Assembly (NCBI GenBank): GCA_937889515.1
Contig: CALAOV010000182.1
Location: 1 to 45,215, forward strand
Length of the DNA stretch: 45,215 nt
Source: an uncultured Myxococcales bacterium
GTDB taxonomy: Bacteria; Myxococcota_A; Polyangia; Fen-1088
Direction: 5' to 3'
Shown: piece by piece, positions 26,253 through 34,298 of the stretch
Layout: the number at the start of each line of letters is the position of its first letter
Position numbering within the stretch: position 1 is the stretch's first letter
Notes under the pieces: generated by a model
Database searches by the model: none
What the model was told of the DNA's origin: nothing
What the model saw: the letters and a program-made list of their open reading frames with translations, nothing else
Made by a program: the position numbers and the translations under genes

Positions 26253-26376
26253 CACGGCTCCCTTCTCCGCGGATCCGCGTCCGCGTATCCACTCGGCGTC
26301 ACACCCAAAAAGTGCGCACGATCCGCCCGGGCGACAGGGGGAGGGGGTCACAATCTCGGCGGGATCCGCCGCCCGG

Positions 26377-26883
26377 TCAGGTTTCGGAGAGCTCGTCCGG
26401 ATCCAGCTCGACCATACCCGGCACCGGCGGCGGACGGTTTCCCAGGGTGCTGGCGTCGCGGACGGCGAGCACCTTGACCCGAAACTCGATGTCGCGCCCG
26501 ACCAGGGGATGAAGCAGGCGGACCTTGGCCGCCGCGTCGTCCACGGACAGGATCTTGAACCGGACCGGCGCGCCGGAAGTCGGATCCTTGGCTTCGAAGA
26601 CCGCGCCGGGCTCGAGCTTGGTCCCCTTGGGAAAGACGCCGCGCGCCATCTCGGTCACCGGGAGGGAGTCCTCGGTGCCGAAGGCCTCGCGCGCCGGAAC
26701 CTCGCCCTGCCGCTCGTCGCCGGGGCTGAGATCGGTGAGCCGCTTCTCCAGGCCGGGCAGCATCTTACCGTCGCCGTGCACGTATCGGAGGGGCCCGCTC
26801 CGGGCGGACGACTCGATGACCTCACCACCCTTGACCTTGAGCTCGTACTCGAGCTCCACGGTTCGACCCGGCCCGATTTTCAT
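26377..26883 (-). CDS. SlyD-like FKBP-type peptidyl-prolyl isomerase
   Basis: 168 residues. It opens RTVELEYELKVKGGEVIESS, continues PLRYVHGDGKMLPGLEKRL and SPGDERQGEVPAREAFGTED, the strand-and-flap arrangement of SlyD/FkpB-like FKBPs. The chaperone insert (IF domain) follows at about 75-130, and the fold closes with GRDIEFRVKVLAVRDA. The His/Cys-rich metal-binding tail of enteric SlyD is absent; the C-terminus is short, Pro-rich and acidic. It is cytoplasmic and catalyses Xaa-Pro isomerisation and protein folding. No Shine-Dalgarno precedes the ATG, while a good -35/-10 ends six bases upstream, suggesting a leaderless mRNA. Confidence 0.9.
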   Translation of the reverse strand: MKIGPGRTVELEYELKVKGGEVIESSARSGPLRYVHGDGKMLPGLEKRLTDLSPGDERQGEVPAREAFGTEDSLPVTEMARGVFPKGTKLEPGAVFEAKDPTSGAPVRFKILSVDDAAAKVRLLHPLVGRDIEFRVKVLAVRDASTLGNRPPPVPGMVELDPDELSET

Positions 26884-26889
26884 CGTTCG

Positions 26890-26917
26890 ATCGTAATGCC
26901 AGCGCGGGTAGTTTCAA
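26890..26917 (-). promoter_or_regulatory. Candidate promoter giving a leaderless FKBP transcript
   Basis: On the minus strand TTGAAA (26917-26912) and TACGAT (26895-26890) have a 16-base spacer. Only six bases separate the -10 from the ATG, so the transcript should start at or beside it. Confidence 0.45.
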
Positions 26918-27065
26918 AGGTGATCCAAACGTCATCGTGGATTCAGTTGGGGAGCGCGCGTAAGATGGGAACCGGTGGATTCCCGGACGATCGGCTGACG
27001 AAACCGCCGCGCCGCCGCCACCGACTGAAGATATTAAAGAGCTTCCTAGCGAGAAAGGCCCGCTC

Positions 27066-30000
27066 ATGAGCATAGGTTCCCCCCAGCCTAGGGTTCGACG
27101 CTCGCCTTCGACCTTTGGAGCCCCCCCTGCGGTCGTAGCCCGATTGGGCCGCGCGCTCGCCATCGCGGCTGTCGTTTTTGGCCTGGCGGCTGGATGTGGC
27201 GGCGGGGCGCAGATGCGGAAGATGGACGGCGGCGGCACGAAGACCGACGCGCCTCAGACGACCACGGATGGACAGGCGACGGACACCCATCCGGGCGAGA
27301 CCGGGGGGCTCGCGATCGGGCAGCCCTGCTCGGCCGCCGGGGCCAAGTGCATGTCGGGCTTCTGCGCCGACGGCTTTTGCTGCAATACCGCCTGCGAGGG
27401 CGCCTGCCTGACCTGCGCGGCCGCCGGGAGCGTCGGCACCTGCGTTCCGGCCGACATCGGCACCAATCCCCGGAGCGCGTGCACCGACATGGGCAGCACA
27501 ACCTGCGGGACCGACGGGCTCTGCGACGGCACGGGCTCCTGCGAGAACTATCCCTCCGGGGTGGTCTGCCAGCAGGCCGGGTGCAGCGGATCGATGCTGA
27601 CCTTCGCGGGGCGCTGCGATGGAACGGGCGCGGCCTGTCCCACCGCAACGGGCCAGTCGTGCGCGCCCTATGTCTGCGGCGCCACCGGCCAGTGCAAGAC
27701 CACCTGCACGGTCGACGCCGATTGCATTGCCCCCACCACTTGCAACAACGGCAGCTGCGGCAAGAAGCCGATCGGCGCCAGCTGCGCGATGGATGTCGAC
27801 TGCAATTCCGGGATCTGCGCGCAGGGGGCCTGCTGCGCCACGACCTGTACGGGCAGCTGCAAGTCTTGCGGGCTGCCCGGCGGAAGCGCTGGGAGCTGCA
27901 TCAATGTGCCCGCCGGAATGGATCCGCTCGGACAGTGCTCGGACAGCGGGGCTATGTCCTGCAAGACCAACGGCTCGTGCGACGGCGCGGGCGCTTGTCA
28001 GAACTACGCGGCGGGCACGGTGTGCGGCACCGATTCCTGCACGGGCGGCACCGAGATGGTCGCGGGCAAGTGCGACGGCGCGGGCACCTGCGCGGCCGGG
28101 TCGCTGGTGGCCTGCGGCGCCTACATCTGCGGGACGAACGGGGATTGCAAGACGAGCTGCGGGGGCAACGCCGATTGCGCCGCGGGCTTCGTCTGCAACG
28201 GGACCATCTGCGGCAAGAAGCCGATCGGCGTCACCTGTGGCGGTGCGACGGAGTGCACCTCCGGGTATTGCGAACAGGGCCTCTGCTGCAACACGGGCTG
28301 CGAGGCCGCCTGCCAGGCCTGCAACCTGACCGCCACCCCGGGGACCTGCACGCCGATCCCGATCGGCATGGACCCGCTCAACCAGTGCGCCGACGTGGGG
28401 AGCACGACTCCCTGCGGGACCAACGGCTCGTGCGATGGCGCCGGGAAGTGTCAGCTCTACCCGAGCGGAACGGTCTGCCTCGCGCAGAGTTGCACCGGCT
28501 CGACGCTCTCGCCGGCCAGCCGCTGCGACGGCGCCGGCAAGTGCGTGGCGGGCACCAACCAGTCGTGCGTGCCCTACAACTGCGGGGCGACGGCCTGCCT
28601 CACCACCTGCACTGGCAACACCAACTGCGTCTCGCCCAACGTCTGCGCGGCGATGAGCTGCGGGAAATTCCCGATCGGCGCCGTCTGCGCGGCCAACACC
28701 GACTGCGGCTCGGGTTTCTGCGCGCAGGGCTACTGCTGTAACACGGCCTGCACCGGGACCTGCCAGTCGTGCGCGCTGACCAGCAGCCTCGGCACCTGCA
28801 CCAACGTTCCGTCGGGCGGCACGGACCCGGGAGCCCGTTGCACGAACGCGGGCGCCCCGAGCTGCGCCAACAACGGCTTCTGCGACGGCGCGGGCGCCTG
28901 CCAGAAGTACGCCTCCGGCACGCAATGCGCGGCCGCGAGCTGCACCGGCTCGACGTTCACCCCCCCGGCGCTCTGCAATGGGACGGGAACCTGCACGCCG
29001 CCGACGACTTCGCCGTGCGGCGCCTTCGCCTGCGACACCACCAACAAGGTCTGCAAGACCACCTGCACGGCCGCCGCCGACTGCACGCCGCCCAACGTTT
29101 GCAACGGCGGGACCTGTTCGCTGCAGCCGCTCGGAACGGTCTGCACGTCGACCGCCCAGTGCGCTTCCGGCCTCTGCCAGCAGGGGTACTGCTGCGCGAC
29201 CACCTGCGCCGGCGGGTGCGCCTCGTGCGGGTTCGCCACGACCCTGGGCACCTGCACCAACGCCGCCACCGGGACGGATCCGGCGAATGCGTGCACCGAC
29301 GGAACCGCCGCGAAGTGCGGCAACGACGGCTTCTGCGACGGCAACGGCAAGTGCCGGCTCTACGCCGGCGGCACGATCTGCGCACCCGCCAGCTGCCCCT
29401 CGACGACCTTCACCCCGGCCAGCACCTGCGACGGCGCCGGGAACTGCCAGGCGGTCACCTCGACCTTGTGTACGCCCTTCGCGTGCAACACGACCACCAA
29501 CGCGTGCAAGACGACCTGCGCCTCGACGACCGACTGCGCCTCGCCGAACATCTGCAACACGACGACGATGAGCTGCGGTCTCCTGTCGATCGGCGCCACC
29601 TGTACGACCAACGCCTCGTGCAACTCTGGATTCTGTGCCCAGGGCGTCTGCTGCAACACGGCCTGCACCGCCCTCTGCAATTCCTGCAGCGTCGCCGGGC
29701 ACGTGGGGACCTGCGTCGACGTAACGGCCGGAGCGGCCGATCCCACCGCGCGCTGCACGAACGGGGGAGCGGCCACCTGTGGCAACAACGGCTTCTGCGA
29801 CGGCAACGGGGCCTGTCAGAAGTACGCGAGCGGCACGCAGTGCATCGCGCAAACCTGCGCGACGTCGACCCTCCAACCCGCGTCCACCTGCAACGGGACC
29901 GGCACCTGCGTGACGCCCGCGACCAACTCGTGCACGCCGTTCATCTGCGGCACCAACGCTTGCAAGACCACCTGCGCGACCAGCGCCGACTGCATCTCGG

Positions 30001-30518
30001 CCGCCTATATGTGCTCGGGCGGCTCCTGCATCCAGGCGGTCAACCTAACGGTGAAGACGGAGACCAAGAACGCGTCAAACGTGGACTTCGTCTATTTCGA
30101 CATCCGGATCATCAACAACGGCACGACGGCCGTCCCGCTCTCCCAGATCACGGTGAAGTACTGGTACACCTGGGACGTCTCGACCGATGCCGGCACACAG
30201 CCAAACGAGACGGCCGCGTGCACGTACACCCTCGGCGCCGCTCCCGGCAATTGTGGCAACGTTACGACGAGCTTCGGTGCCGTTAGCCCCGTACATACCG
30301 GCGCCGATCACTACTTCCAGCTCGGTTTCACCACCGCCGCTGGGAGTTTGGCCGCGGGTGCCACCGCCGAGATCGGCCCTGGCTTCAACAAGAACGACTT
30401 TTCGGCCTTCACGCAGACCAACGACTATTCGTACAACAGTGCCACGGCGTTCGCGACCACGACCAAGGTCACCGTCTATCTGGGCGGCGCCCTGGTCTAC
30501 GGCGTAGAGCCGCCGTAG
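27066..30518 (+). CDS. Cys-rich six-repeat surface protein with C-terminal CBM3 cellulose-binding module
   Basis: 1150 residues. An Arg-rich N-terminus and hydrophobic stretch (28-43) end in LAAGC with Cys44, a probable lipoprotein signal. A Thr/Asp/Gly linker (45-83) leads to six tandem repeats of 149-153 residues (starting at 84, 236, 387, 537, 689 and 842). Each carries about two dozen cysteines and shared signatures such as GFCAQGYCCNTAC, GFCDGNGACQKY and CKTTC. Residues 993-1150 match family 3 carbohydrate-binding modules: KYWYTWD, YFQLGFTTAAGSL, FNKNDF, then NDYSYNSA and YLGGALVYGVEP. CBM3 binds crystalline cellulose. No catalytic domain is present. Inference: a rigid disulphide-stiffened stalk holds a cellulose binder away from the cell. 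A downstream lipoprotein gene begins 31 bases later. Confidence 0.92.
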   Translation: MSIGSPQPRVRRSPSTFGAPPAVVARLGRALAIAAVVFGLAAGCGGGAQMRKMDGGGTKTDAPQTTTDGQATDTHPGETGGLAIGQPCSAAGAKCMSGFCADGFCCNTACEGACLTCAAAGSVGTCVPADIGTNPRSACTDMGSTTCGTDGLCDGTGSCENYPSGVVCQQAGCSGSMLTFAGRCDGTGAACPTATGQSCAPYVCGATGQCKTTCTVDADCIAPTTCNNGSCGKKPIGASCAMDVDCNSGICAQGACCATTCTGSCKSCGLPGGSAGSCINVPAGMDPLGQCSDSGAMSCKTNGSCDGAGACQNYAAGTVCGTDSCTGGTEMVAGKCDGAGTCAAGSLVACGAYICGTNGDCKTSCGGNADCAAGFVCNGTICGKKPIGVTCGGATECTSGYCEQGLCCNTGCEAACQACNLTATPGTCTPIPIGMDPLNQCADVGSTTPCGTNGSCDGAGKCQLYPSGTVCLAQSCTGSTLSPASRCDGAGKCVAGTNQSCVPYNCGATACLTTCTGNTNCVSPNVCAAMSCGKFPIGAVCAANTDCGSGFCAQGYCCNTACTGTCQSCALTSSLGTCTNVPSGGTDPGARCTNAGAPSCANNGFCDGAGACQKYASGTQCAAASCTGSTFTPPALCNGTGTCTPPTTSPCGAFACDTTNKVCKTTCTAAADCTPPNVCNGGTCSLQPLGTVCTSTAQCASGLCQQGYCCATTCAGGCASCGFATTLGTCTNAATGTDPANACTDGTAAKCGNDGFCDGNGKCRLYAGGTICAPASCPSTTFTPASTCDGAGNCQAVTSTLCTPFACNTTTNACKTTCASTTDCASPNICNTTTMSCGLLSIGATCTTNASCNSGFCAQGVCCNTACTALCNSCSVAGHVGTCVDVTAGAADPTARCTNGGAATCGNNGFCDGNGACQKYASGTQCIAQTCATSTLQPASTCNGTGTCVTPATNSCTPFICGTNACKTTCATSADCISAAYMCSGGSCIQAVNLTVKTETKNASNVDFVYFDIRIINNGTTAVPLSQITVKYWYTWDVSTDAGTQPNETAACTYTLGAAPGNCGNVTTSFGAVSPVHTGADHYFQLGFTTAAGSLAAGATAEIGPGFNKNDFSAFTQTNDYSYNSATAFATTTKVTVYLGGALVYGVEPP
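27315..30035 (+). repeat. Six tandem in-frame repeats of about 453 bases
   Basis: Repeat units begin near 27315, 27771, 28224, 28674, 29130 and 29589, each with the pattern (I/L)GxxC. They align at the protein level with conserved Cys spacing but have diverged in sequence, so this is an old expansion rather than a recent slippage. Units 1 to 3 share KKPIG or KFPIG at their ends; units 4 and 5 have changed that segment (QPLG, LLSIG). Confidence 0.9.
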
Positions 30519-30549
30519 CGCGGAAGCGGGAGAGGGGTAGGCGGGGGCG

Positions 30550-31110
30550 ATGCGGAACATTGTGCTGGTGTCTCTGGTGTGGATCCTCCCGTCCCTAGGC
30601 GCGTGTACGCTCGATAAGAGCAACCTGGGGGGCGTCTTCGATGCCTCGAGCGGCGGCTCGGGCGGTTCCGGGGGACCGGGTGGGTCTGGCAACGTCGGCG
30701 GCGTGGCGGGCGGTGTGGCCGGCACCGGAGGCCATAGCGGATCTCAAGGCACCGGCGGGATGGCGACAACGGGCGGCGGGGGCCAGACCGGTTCGGGAGC
30801 GGCCGGCCGACCAGGCTCGACGGGCGCCGGCCCGTGTGCGGGGCTTTGCACCAACCCGACGGCCATCGCGCCGAGCACGAGCTCCGGCGATCTGGGTACC
30901 GACGCCACCTGCGACGAGGTCGCGGGAAACGGCGGCGTCGAGAAACTGGTCTGCGGCAACTTCGTCGCCCCGCGTACCTTCACGGTGAACGGCATCCCGT
31001 TCGACTGCGTCACGGCAGACGGCGGCGACCTCCCCGCGCCGAGGAACGGCGGCTTCTGCATGCAAGCCAGCGCCGGCCAGTACGCCTACGCCTACTTCAC
31101 GACCTTCTGA
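30550..31110 (+). CDS. Small Gly-rich lipoprotein of unknown function
   Basis: 186 residues. The leader MRNIVLVSLVWILPSLGAC has a good lipobox with Cys19. Residues 30-95 are Gly/Ser/Thr low complexity. The C-terminal 90 residues contain six cysteines (CAGLC, CDEVAG, VCGNFV, DCVTAD, FCMQAS) and a beta-rich pattern (RTFTVNGIPFDC). The end YAYAYFTTF resembles a small binding domain, which I cannot name. It starts 31 bases after the CBM3 protein stop on the same strand, so it may be cotranscribed and act with it at the cell surface. The Gly-rich linker plus Cys-rich end parallels the protein at the left edge. Confidence 0.75.
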   Translation: MRNIVLVSLVWILPSLGACTLDKSNLGGVFDASSGGSGGSGGPGGSGNVGGVAGGVAGTGGHSGSQGTGGMATTGGGGQTGSGAAGRPGSTGAGPCAGLCTNPTAIAPSTSSGDLGTDATCDEVAGNGGVEKLVCGNFVAPRTFTVNGIPFDCVTADGGDLPAPRNGGFCMQASAGQYAYAYFTTF

Positions 31111-31143
31111 CGACGGCGCGGCGCCCCCACCGAGGGAAGCCAC

Positions 31144-31172
31144 TTGCACCGTGTATATGTCTGTAATATACA
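31144..31172 (+). promoter_or_regulatory. Promoter/operator of the BrnT/CopG toxin-antitoxin operon
   Basis: TGTATAT (31152-31158) and ATATACA (31166-31172) form a perfect inverted repeat with a 7-base spacer, an AT-rich island in GC-rich DNA. It overlaps a possible promoter, TTGCAC (31144-31149) with TATACA (31167-31172) and a 17-base spacer. The -10 ends six bases before the BrnT GTG. This is the expected place for an antitoxin operator. Confidence 0.5.
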
Positions 31173-31178
31173 TCATGG

Positions 31179-31499
31179 GTGGCGAGATTCCCGGAGGATC
31201 TGGCCGTCTGTACGGGGTTCGAGTGGGATGAGGGCAATGCCGACAAGAATTGGGAGATTCACCAGGTCTCGAGGGCCGAGGGGGAAGAGTGCTTCTTCAA
31301 TCGTCCGATTCTGGTCGCACCGGACGCCCTGCATTCTCGGACAGAGCCGAGGCTCGCGGCTCTGGGCAGAACCAACGGGGGACGGGGGCTCACAATGATT
31401 TTTACCGTGCGCGGCGCCTTGGTCCGCGTGATCTCCGCCAGGGACATGAGCCGACGTGAACGGAGGATCTATGAGCAAGCGAGCAGCCCCAAAGAATAG
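31179..31499 (+). CDS. brnT: BrnT-family toxin
   Basis: 106 residues with a GTG start. It matches the BrnT (DUF497) family of RelE-fold ribonuclease toxins: FEWDEGNADKNWEIHQVS near the N-terminus and RRERRIYEQ at the end. The core RGLTMIFTVRGALVRVISARDMS is intact, with the conserved Arg/Arg/Glu pattern. Family members arrest translation by RNA cleavage and are neutralised by a ribbon-helix-helix partner, here the next gene, which overlaps its end by 29 bases. Toxin-first order and the AT-rich operator upstream are typical. The exact start is uncertain since no Shine-Dalgarno is seen. Confidence 0.88.
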   Translation: MARFPEDLAVCTGFEWDEGNADKNWEIHQVSRAEGEECFFNRPILVAPDALHSRTEPRLAALGRTNGGRGLTMIFTVRGALVRVISARDMSRRERRIYEQASSPKE

Positions 31500-31770
31500 G
31501 AAACCGATCCCCGCATTCGCGGACGAAGACGAGGAGCGTCGTTTTTGGGCCTTGCACGACGCCGCAGACTTCTTCGATTGGGATCGAGCGGTGCAGCCGA
31601 GCCTGCCGGCGCTGAAGCCTACGACGGAGTCGATCTCGTTGCGATTGCCGGTGACGATGCTCGAAGAGCTGAAGACCCTCGCGAACCAGCGGGACGTCCC
31701 GTATCAGTCGCTGATGAAGATCTATCTCGCGGAGCGTATCCAGCGGGAACGAGGCCGCAAGGCGTCCTGA
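31471..31770 (+). CDS. CopG-type (BrnA-class) antitoxin
   Basis: 99 residues from ATG 31471, which follows GGAGG with good spacing; an in-frame GTG at 31456 is less likely. The sequence FADEDEERRFWALHDAADFF followed by SISLRLPVTMLEELKTLANQRDVPYQSLMKIYLAERI is characteristic of CopG-like antitoxins paired with BrnT. Residues 1-45 bind the toxin and residues 55-99 form the ribbon-helix-helix that binds DNA, usually autorepressing the operon through an inverted repeat. That repeat is the TGTATAT/ATATACA site. It overlaps the toxin gene, so the two are translationally linked. Confidence 0.9.
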   Translation: MSKRAAPKNRKPIPAFADEDEERRFWALHDAADFFDWDRAVQPSLPALKPTTESISLRLPVTMLEELKTLANQRDVPYQSLMKIYLAERIQRERGRKAS

Positions 31771-31782
31771 CCGCGGTCCTCG

Positions 31783-32172
31783 CTACGAGGTCGCGAGCTC
31801 GATCGTGACCAGGCTGGGCGCGAAGGCGCGCAGGGCTTGCAGGCTACGGGACTGCCACTGGGCGCCGGGGTCGCTCAGGAAGCGGATGCGGTAGTGGTTG
31901 TCGGCGCGCTCGTCGACCTGGGCGATCCAGCGGACGAATTCTTTGAGGCAAGACGAGTTCATGAAGACGAGCTCGCGGAAATCGGCGACCACCTCGCCCA
32001 TGTGGTTGCGCTTCGCCTCGTCGTCCACGGAGTCCAGAAAGGGGCCGAGCGGGGCGTTGACGCGCAGGTCCGCGTTTCCCCACAACCGCATGACCAGGGC
32101 CTCGCCGTCGACGGCCGCCGTGGCCTCGAACTCGGTGTCCTTGATTCCGGTGATCTGAACCGCCGCCGTCAT
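31783..32172 (-). CDS. STAS-like (slr1659-type) regulatory protein
   Basis: 129 residues, no membrane segment. The fold reads as a STAS-like sheet/helix domain: FEATAAVDGEALVMRLWGNA, GEVVADFRELVFMNSSCLKEF (with the Ser positions usual for phosphorylatable anti-anti-sigma-like proteins) and HYRIRFLSDPGAQWQSRSL. It resembles the small slr1659-type regulators found in cyanobacteria and Myxococcota, which are thought to work with kinases and phosphatases, although their targets are largely unknown. It is transcribed just downstream of the Ser/Thr kinase gene on the same strand, which makes functional linkage plausible. Assignment is by motif only. Confidence 0.75.
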   Translation of the reverse strand: MTAAVQITGIKDTEFEATAAVDGEALVMRLWGNADLRVNAPLGPFLDSVDDEAKRNHMGEVVADFRELVFMNSSCLKEFVRWIAQVDERADNHYRIRFLSDPGAQWQSRSLQALRAFAPSLVTIELATS

Positions 32173-32269
32173 AAGCCAGCTTGTAGTCTACCACGCCCAC
32201 TGGGCAGCCGCCCGACGTCGGCGAGGCACTCTTACCCGCAGCGACCGCCGTCTCAGCGTGAGCGCACGA

Positions 32270-34105
32270 TCACTCGAACGGATCGGCCTTCTTGTCGTCA
32301 GCGGGGGCGGTCCCGCCCGGTGCTCCCGCGGAGGCGGCGGCCGAGCCGTCGTCGTGGCGCGGGTGTGGGCGACGGTGGGGGCGCGAGTGGGGCGCCTTGG
32401 GGGATTGCGCAAGGGGCTTGGTCGGCCCCGGCGCGGCCGCGGGGGCGACCCCTGTCGGCGTGGCCGCCGGCGAGGACGCCGACGCCGGTGAGCCCGCTGT
32501 CGTGGGGGCGCCCGCCGTGGGTCTTGCGGCCGCAGGTGTAGTAGGTGTGGGTGTAGCCGCCGCAGGGGCGGCGGTGTTGGGCGCCGGTCCGCCGGGCGGG
32601 ATCGCGGCGCCAATGCTGGTCGAGTCGGACCTTGGCGGTTCGGTCGCCGGCGTCAGCGGGGAGCTGGCGGGCGTGGCCAACGGCGGCGGCCGGTCGCGCT
32701 CGGTCCGCTCCGAGACCGGTGGGCGGAGGAGCATCCAGGCGCCGGCGCCGGCGATCGCCGCCAGGACCGTCAGCCCACCGTAGACCCAGACCCGATCGCG
32801 CTTGCTGGGCGGAACGACAGAGCTGACGGACGGCGATGACGTCGAAGACGGCAGTGACAGCGAGGACTGCGAGGATGGAGCGGTCTGGCTGCGCGAGGCC
32901 TGGCTGCGGGAGCCCTGACTGCCGGAGCTGCGGCTCTTGGTCCCGGTCTTCGCTTCGGTGCCGAGGCGCACGCCCGATGAGGAGAGCCCGGGCCGCAACG
33001 CCATCGTCGGTCCCTGCGTCACCGGTTCGGCGCCGAGCGCGGCGATGCGGGCGTTGCCCTGCGAGACCGGCTCGACCTGCATGTCCAGCGCGGCGGTGGC
33101 GGTCTTCCGCCACTGCAAGAACTCCGGTGCGAAGAGCCCCTTCATGTAGCTCGCCACCTGCTGCGGGCTGAAGCCGTCGTTGGCGAAGGCGTAACGCTCG
33201 AGCGCCAGCGCCATTTCGTGCGCGCTGGAATAGCGCGCGTCGCGCCGCTTGCGCAGCGCGCGCATGACGACCGCCTCGAGCTCGGGTGGAACATCGGCGA
33301 CCTCCGACGGCCGCGGGATCGGATCGTCGACGATCGCGCGCATGGTCGCCAGCTCGGTCTCGCGCCGGAAGAGACGCCGCCCGGTCAGCACCTCCCACAG
33401 GACCACGCCCAGCGCGAACACGTCGGCGCGGTGATCGACCTCCTCCGCCGAGGCCTGCTCGGGCGACATGTATTCGATCTTTCCCTTGAGGCCGCCCGGG
33501 CTGGTGTGCGCGACGCGGCCGAAGGCGCGCGCCACGCCGAAGTCGATCAGCTTGACCGCCCCCTCGAACGAGACGAGGACGTTTTGTGGCGAGACGTCGC
33601 GGTGAACGACGCCCAGTGGTTGCCCGTCGCCGTCGGTGAGCCCGTGGGCGTAGCCGAGCCCGCTGGCGGCTTGCGCGATCACGTACGCGGCCAACGCGGG
33701 GGGAGGCGGCCGCCGCTCGCGCGCGGCCTTGCGCAGGACCGCCGACAGCGGTTTGCCTTGCACCAGCTCCATGGCCAGGAAGTACTCCTCGCCATCGTGG
33801 CCGACCTCGATGATCCGCACCACGTTGGGGTGATCGAGCAGCGCGGCCAGCCGCGCCTCGTCGAGAAACATCCGGATGAACTGACCGTTGGACGCCAGGT
33901 GCGGCAGGATCCGCTTCACCACGATGAGGGTGCGGAAACCGGGCAGCTCTCCCGACAGCGCCAGATACACTTCCGCCATCCCGCCCGTTGCCAGACGCCC
34001 AATGATCTGAAAGCGCCCGAGTCGCCTGACCGCGTCGTCCATCCCGTTGCGTGATTCCGAGAGCCGCCCGCCCTGGCGGAGATCGGAGGGCGTACCAACG
34101 GTCAT
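32270..34105 (-). CDS. Membrane-anchored Hanks-type Ser/Thr protein kinase
   Basis: 611 residues. The kinase domain (31-300) is complete: glycine loop [12 protein letters not shown], Lys64 in VVKRI, Glu83, catalytic loop HRDVSPQN with Asp170 and Asn175, and DFG at 188-190. A basic Ser-rich linker with RSQASRSQ repeats precedes a TM helix (439-460), and the last 150 residues are a Pro/Ala/Thr-rich periplasmic tail with no recognised sensor domain (no PASTA). HRDVSPQN is common in myxobacterial kinases. It may phosphorylate Thr residues read by FHA proteins such as that at 24316-25242. The slr1659-like gene follows on the same strand. Confidence 0.93.
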   Translation of the reverse strand: MTVGTPSDLRQGGRLSESRNGMDDAVRRLGRFQIIGRLATGGMAEVYLALSGELPGFRTLIVVKRILPHLASNGQFIRMFLDEARLAALLDHPNVVRIIEVGHDGEEYFLAMELVQGKPLSAVLRKAARERRPPPPALAAYVIAQAASGLGYAHGLTDGDGQPLGVVHRDVSPQNVLVSFEGAVKLIDFGVARAFGRVAHTSPGGLKGKIEYMSPEQASAEEVDHRADVFALGVVLWEVLTGRRLFRRETELATMRAIVDDPIPRPSEVADVPPELEAVVMRALRKRRDARYSSAHEMALALERYAFANDGFSPQQVASYMKGLFAPEFLQWRKTATAALDMQVEPVSQGNARIAALGAEPVTQGPTMALRPGLSSSGVRLGTEAKTGTKSRSSGSQGSRSQASRSQTAPSSQSSLSLPSSTSSPSVSSVVPPSKRDRVWVYGGLTVLAAIAGAGAWMLLRPPVSERTERDRPPPLATPASSPLTPATEPPRSDSTSIGAAIPPGGPAPNTAAPAAATPTPTTPAAARPTAGAPTTAGSPASASSPAATPTGVAPAAAPGPTKPLAQSPKAPHSRPHRRPHPRHDDGSAAASAGAPGGTAPADDKKADPFE

Positions 34106-34172
34106 CTTCGCATCAACTCCAGCAGCTTAGGTGGATAGGGTCAAGTTGGGCGCGGGCCGAACGTTCAATCTT

Positions 34173-34186
34173 GGCGGATATCCGCC
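34173..34186. promoter_or_regulatory. Perfect 14-bp palindrome upstream of the GH2 gene
   Basis: GGCGGATATCCGCC reads identically on both strands. It lies about 110 bases before the GH2 start and 70 bases upstream of the divergent kinase gene. A second dyad, GCCCACATTGGGC, follows at 34194-34206. Together they form a plausible regulator site for the glycosidase locus. Confidence 0.4.
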
Positions 34187-34298
34187 GTCGTCTGCCCACA
34201 TTGGGCGACACCAGCCCGTTGGCCAAATGGTCGTTTGGGAGACCTAGATCGACGTATCGGCAGGGATATTCGGCAGTTCTCGGGATACTTTTAGCCGC

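Noticed and set aside
26307..26319. GTGCGCAC palindrome followed by five T residues on the minus strand, considered as a terminator after the FKBP gene
   Set aside because: The 8-bp palindrome has no loop-forming space and lies over 50 bases after the stop; too weak to call.
26943..29876. 977-codon open frame on the minus strand opposite the Cys-rich repeat gene
   Set aside because: It is Ala/Arg/Gly-rich without a recognisable domain, arises from high GC and repeated codons, and lies opposite a gene with clear domains and CBM3.
27315..30035. Possible CRISPR or satellite array, because of the regular repetition
   Set aside because: The repeats are long, in frame, diverged, and encode conserved Cys-rich protein units.
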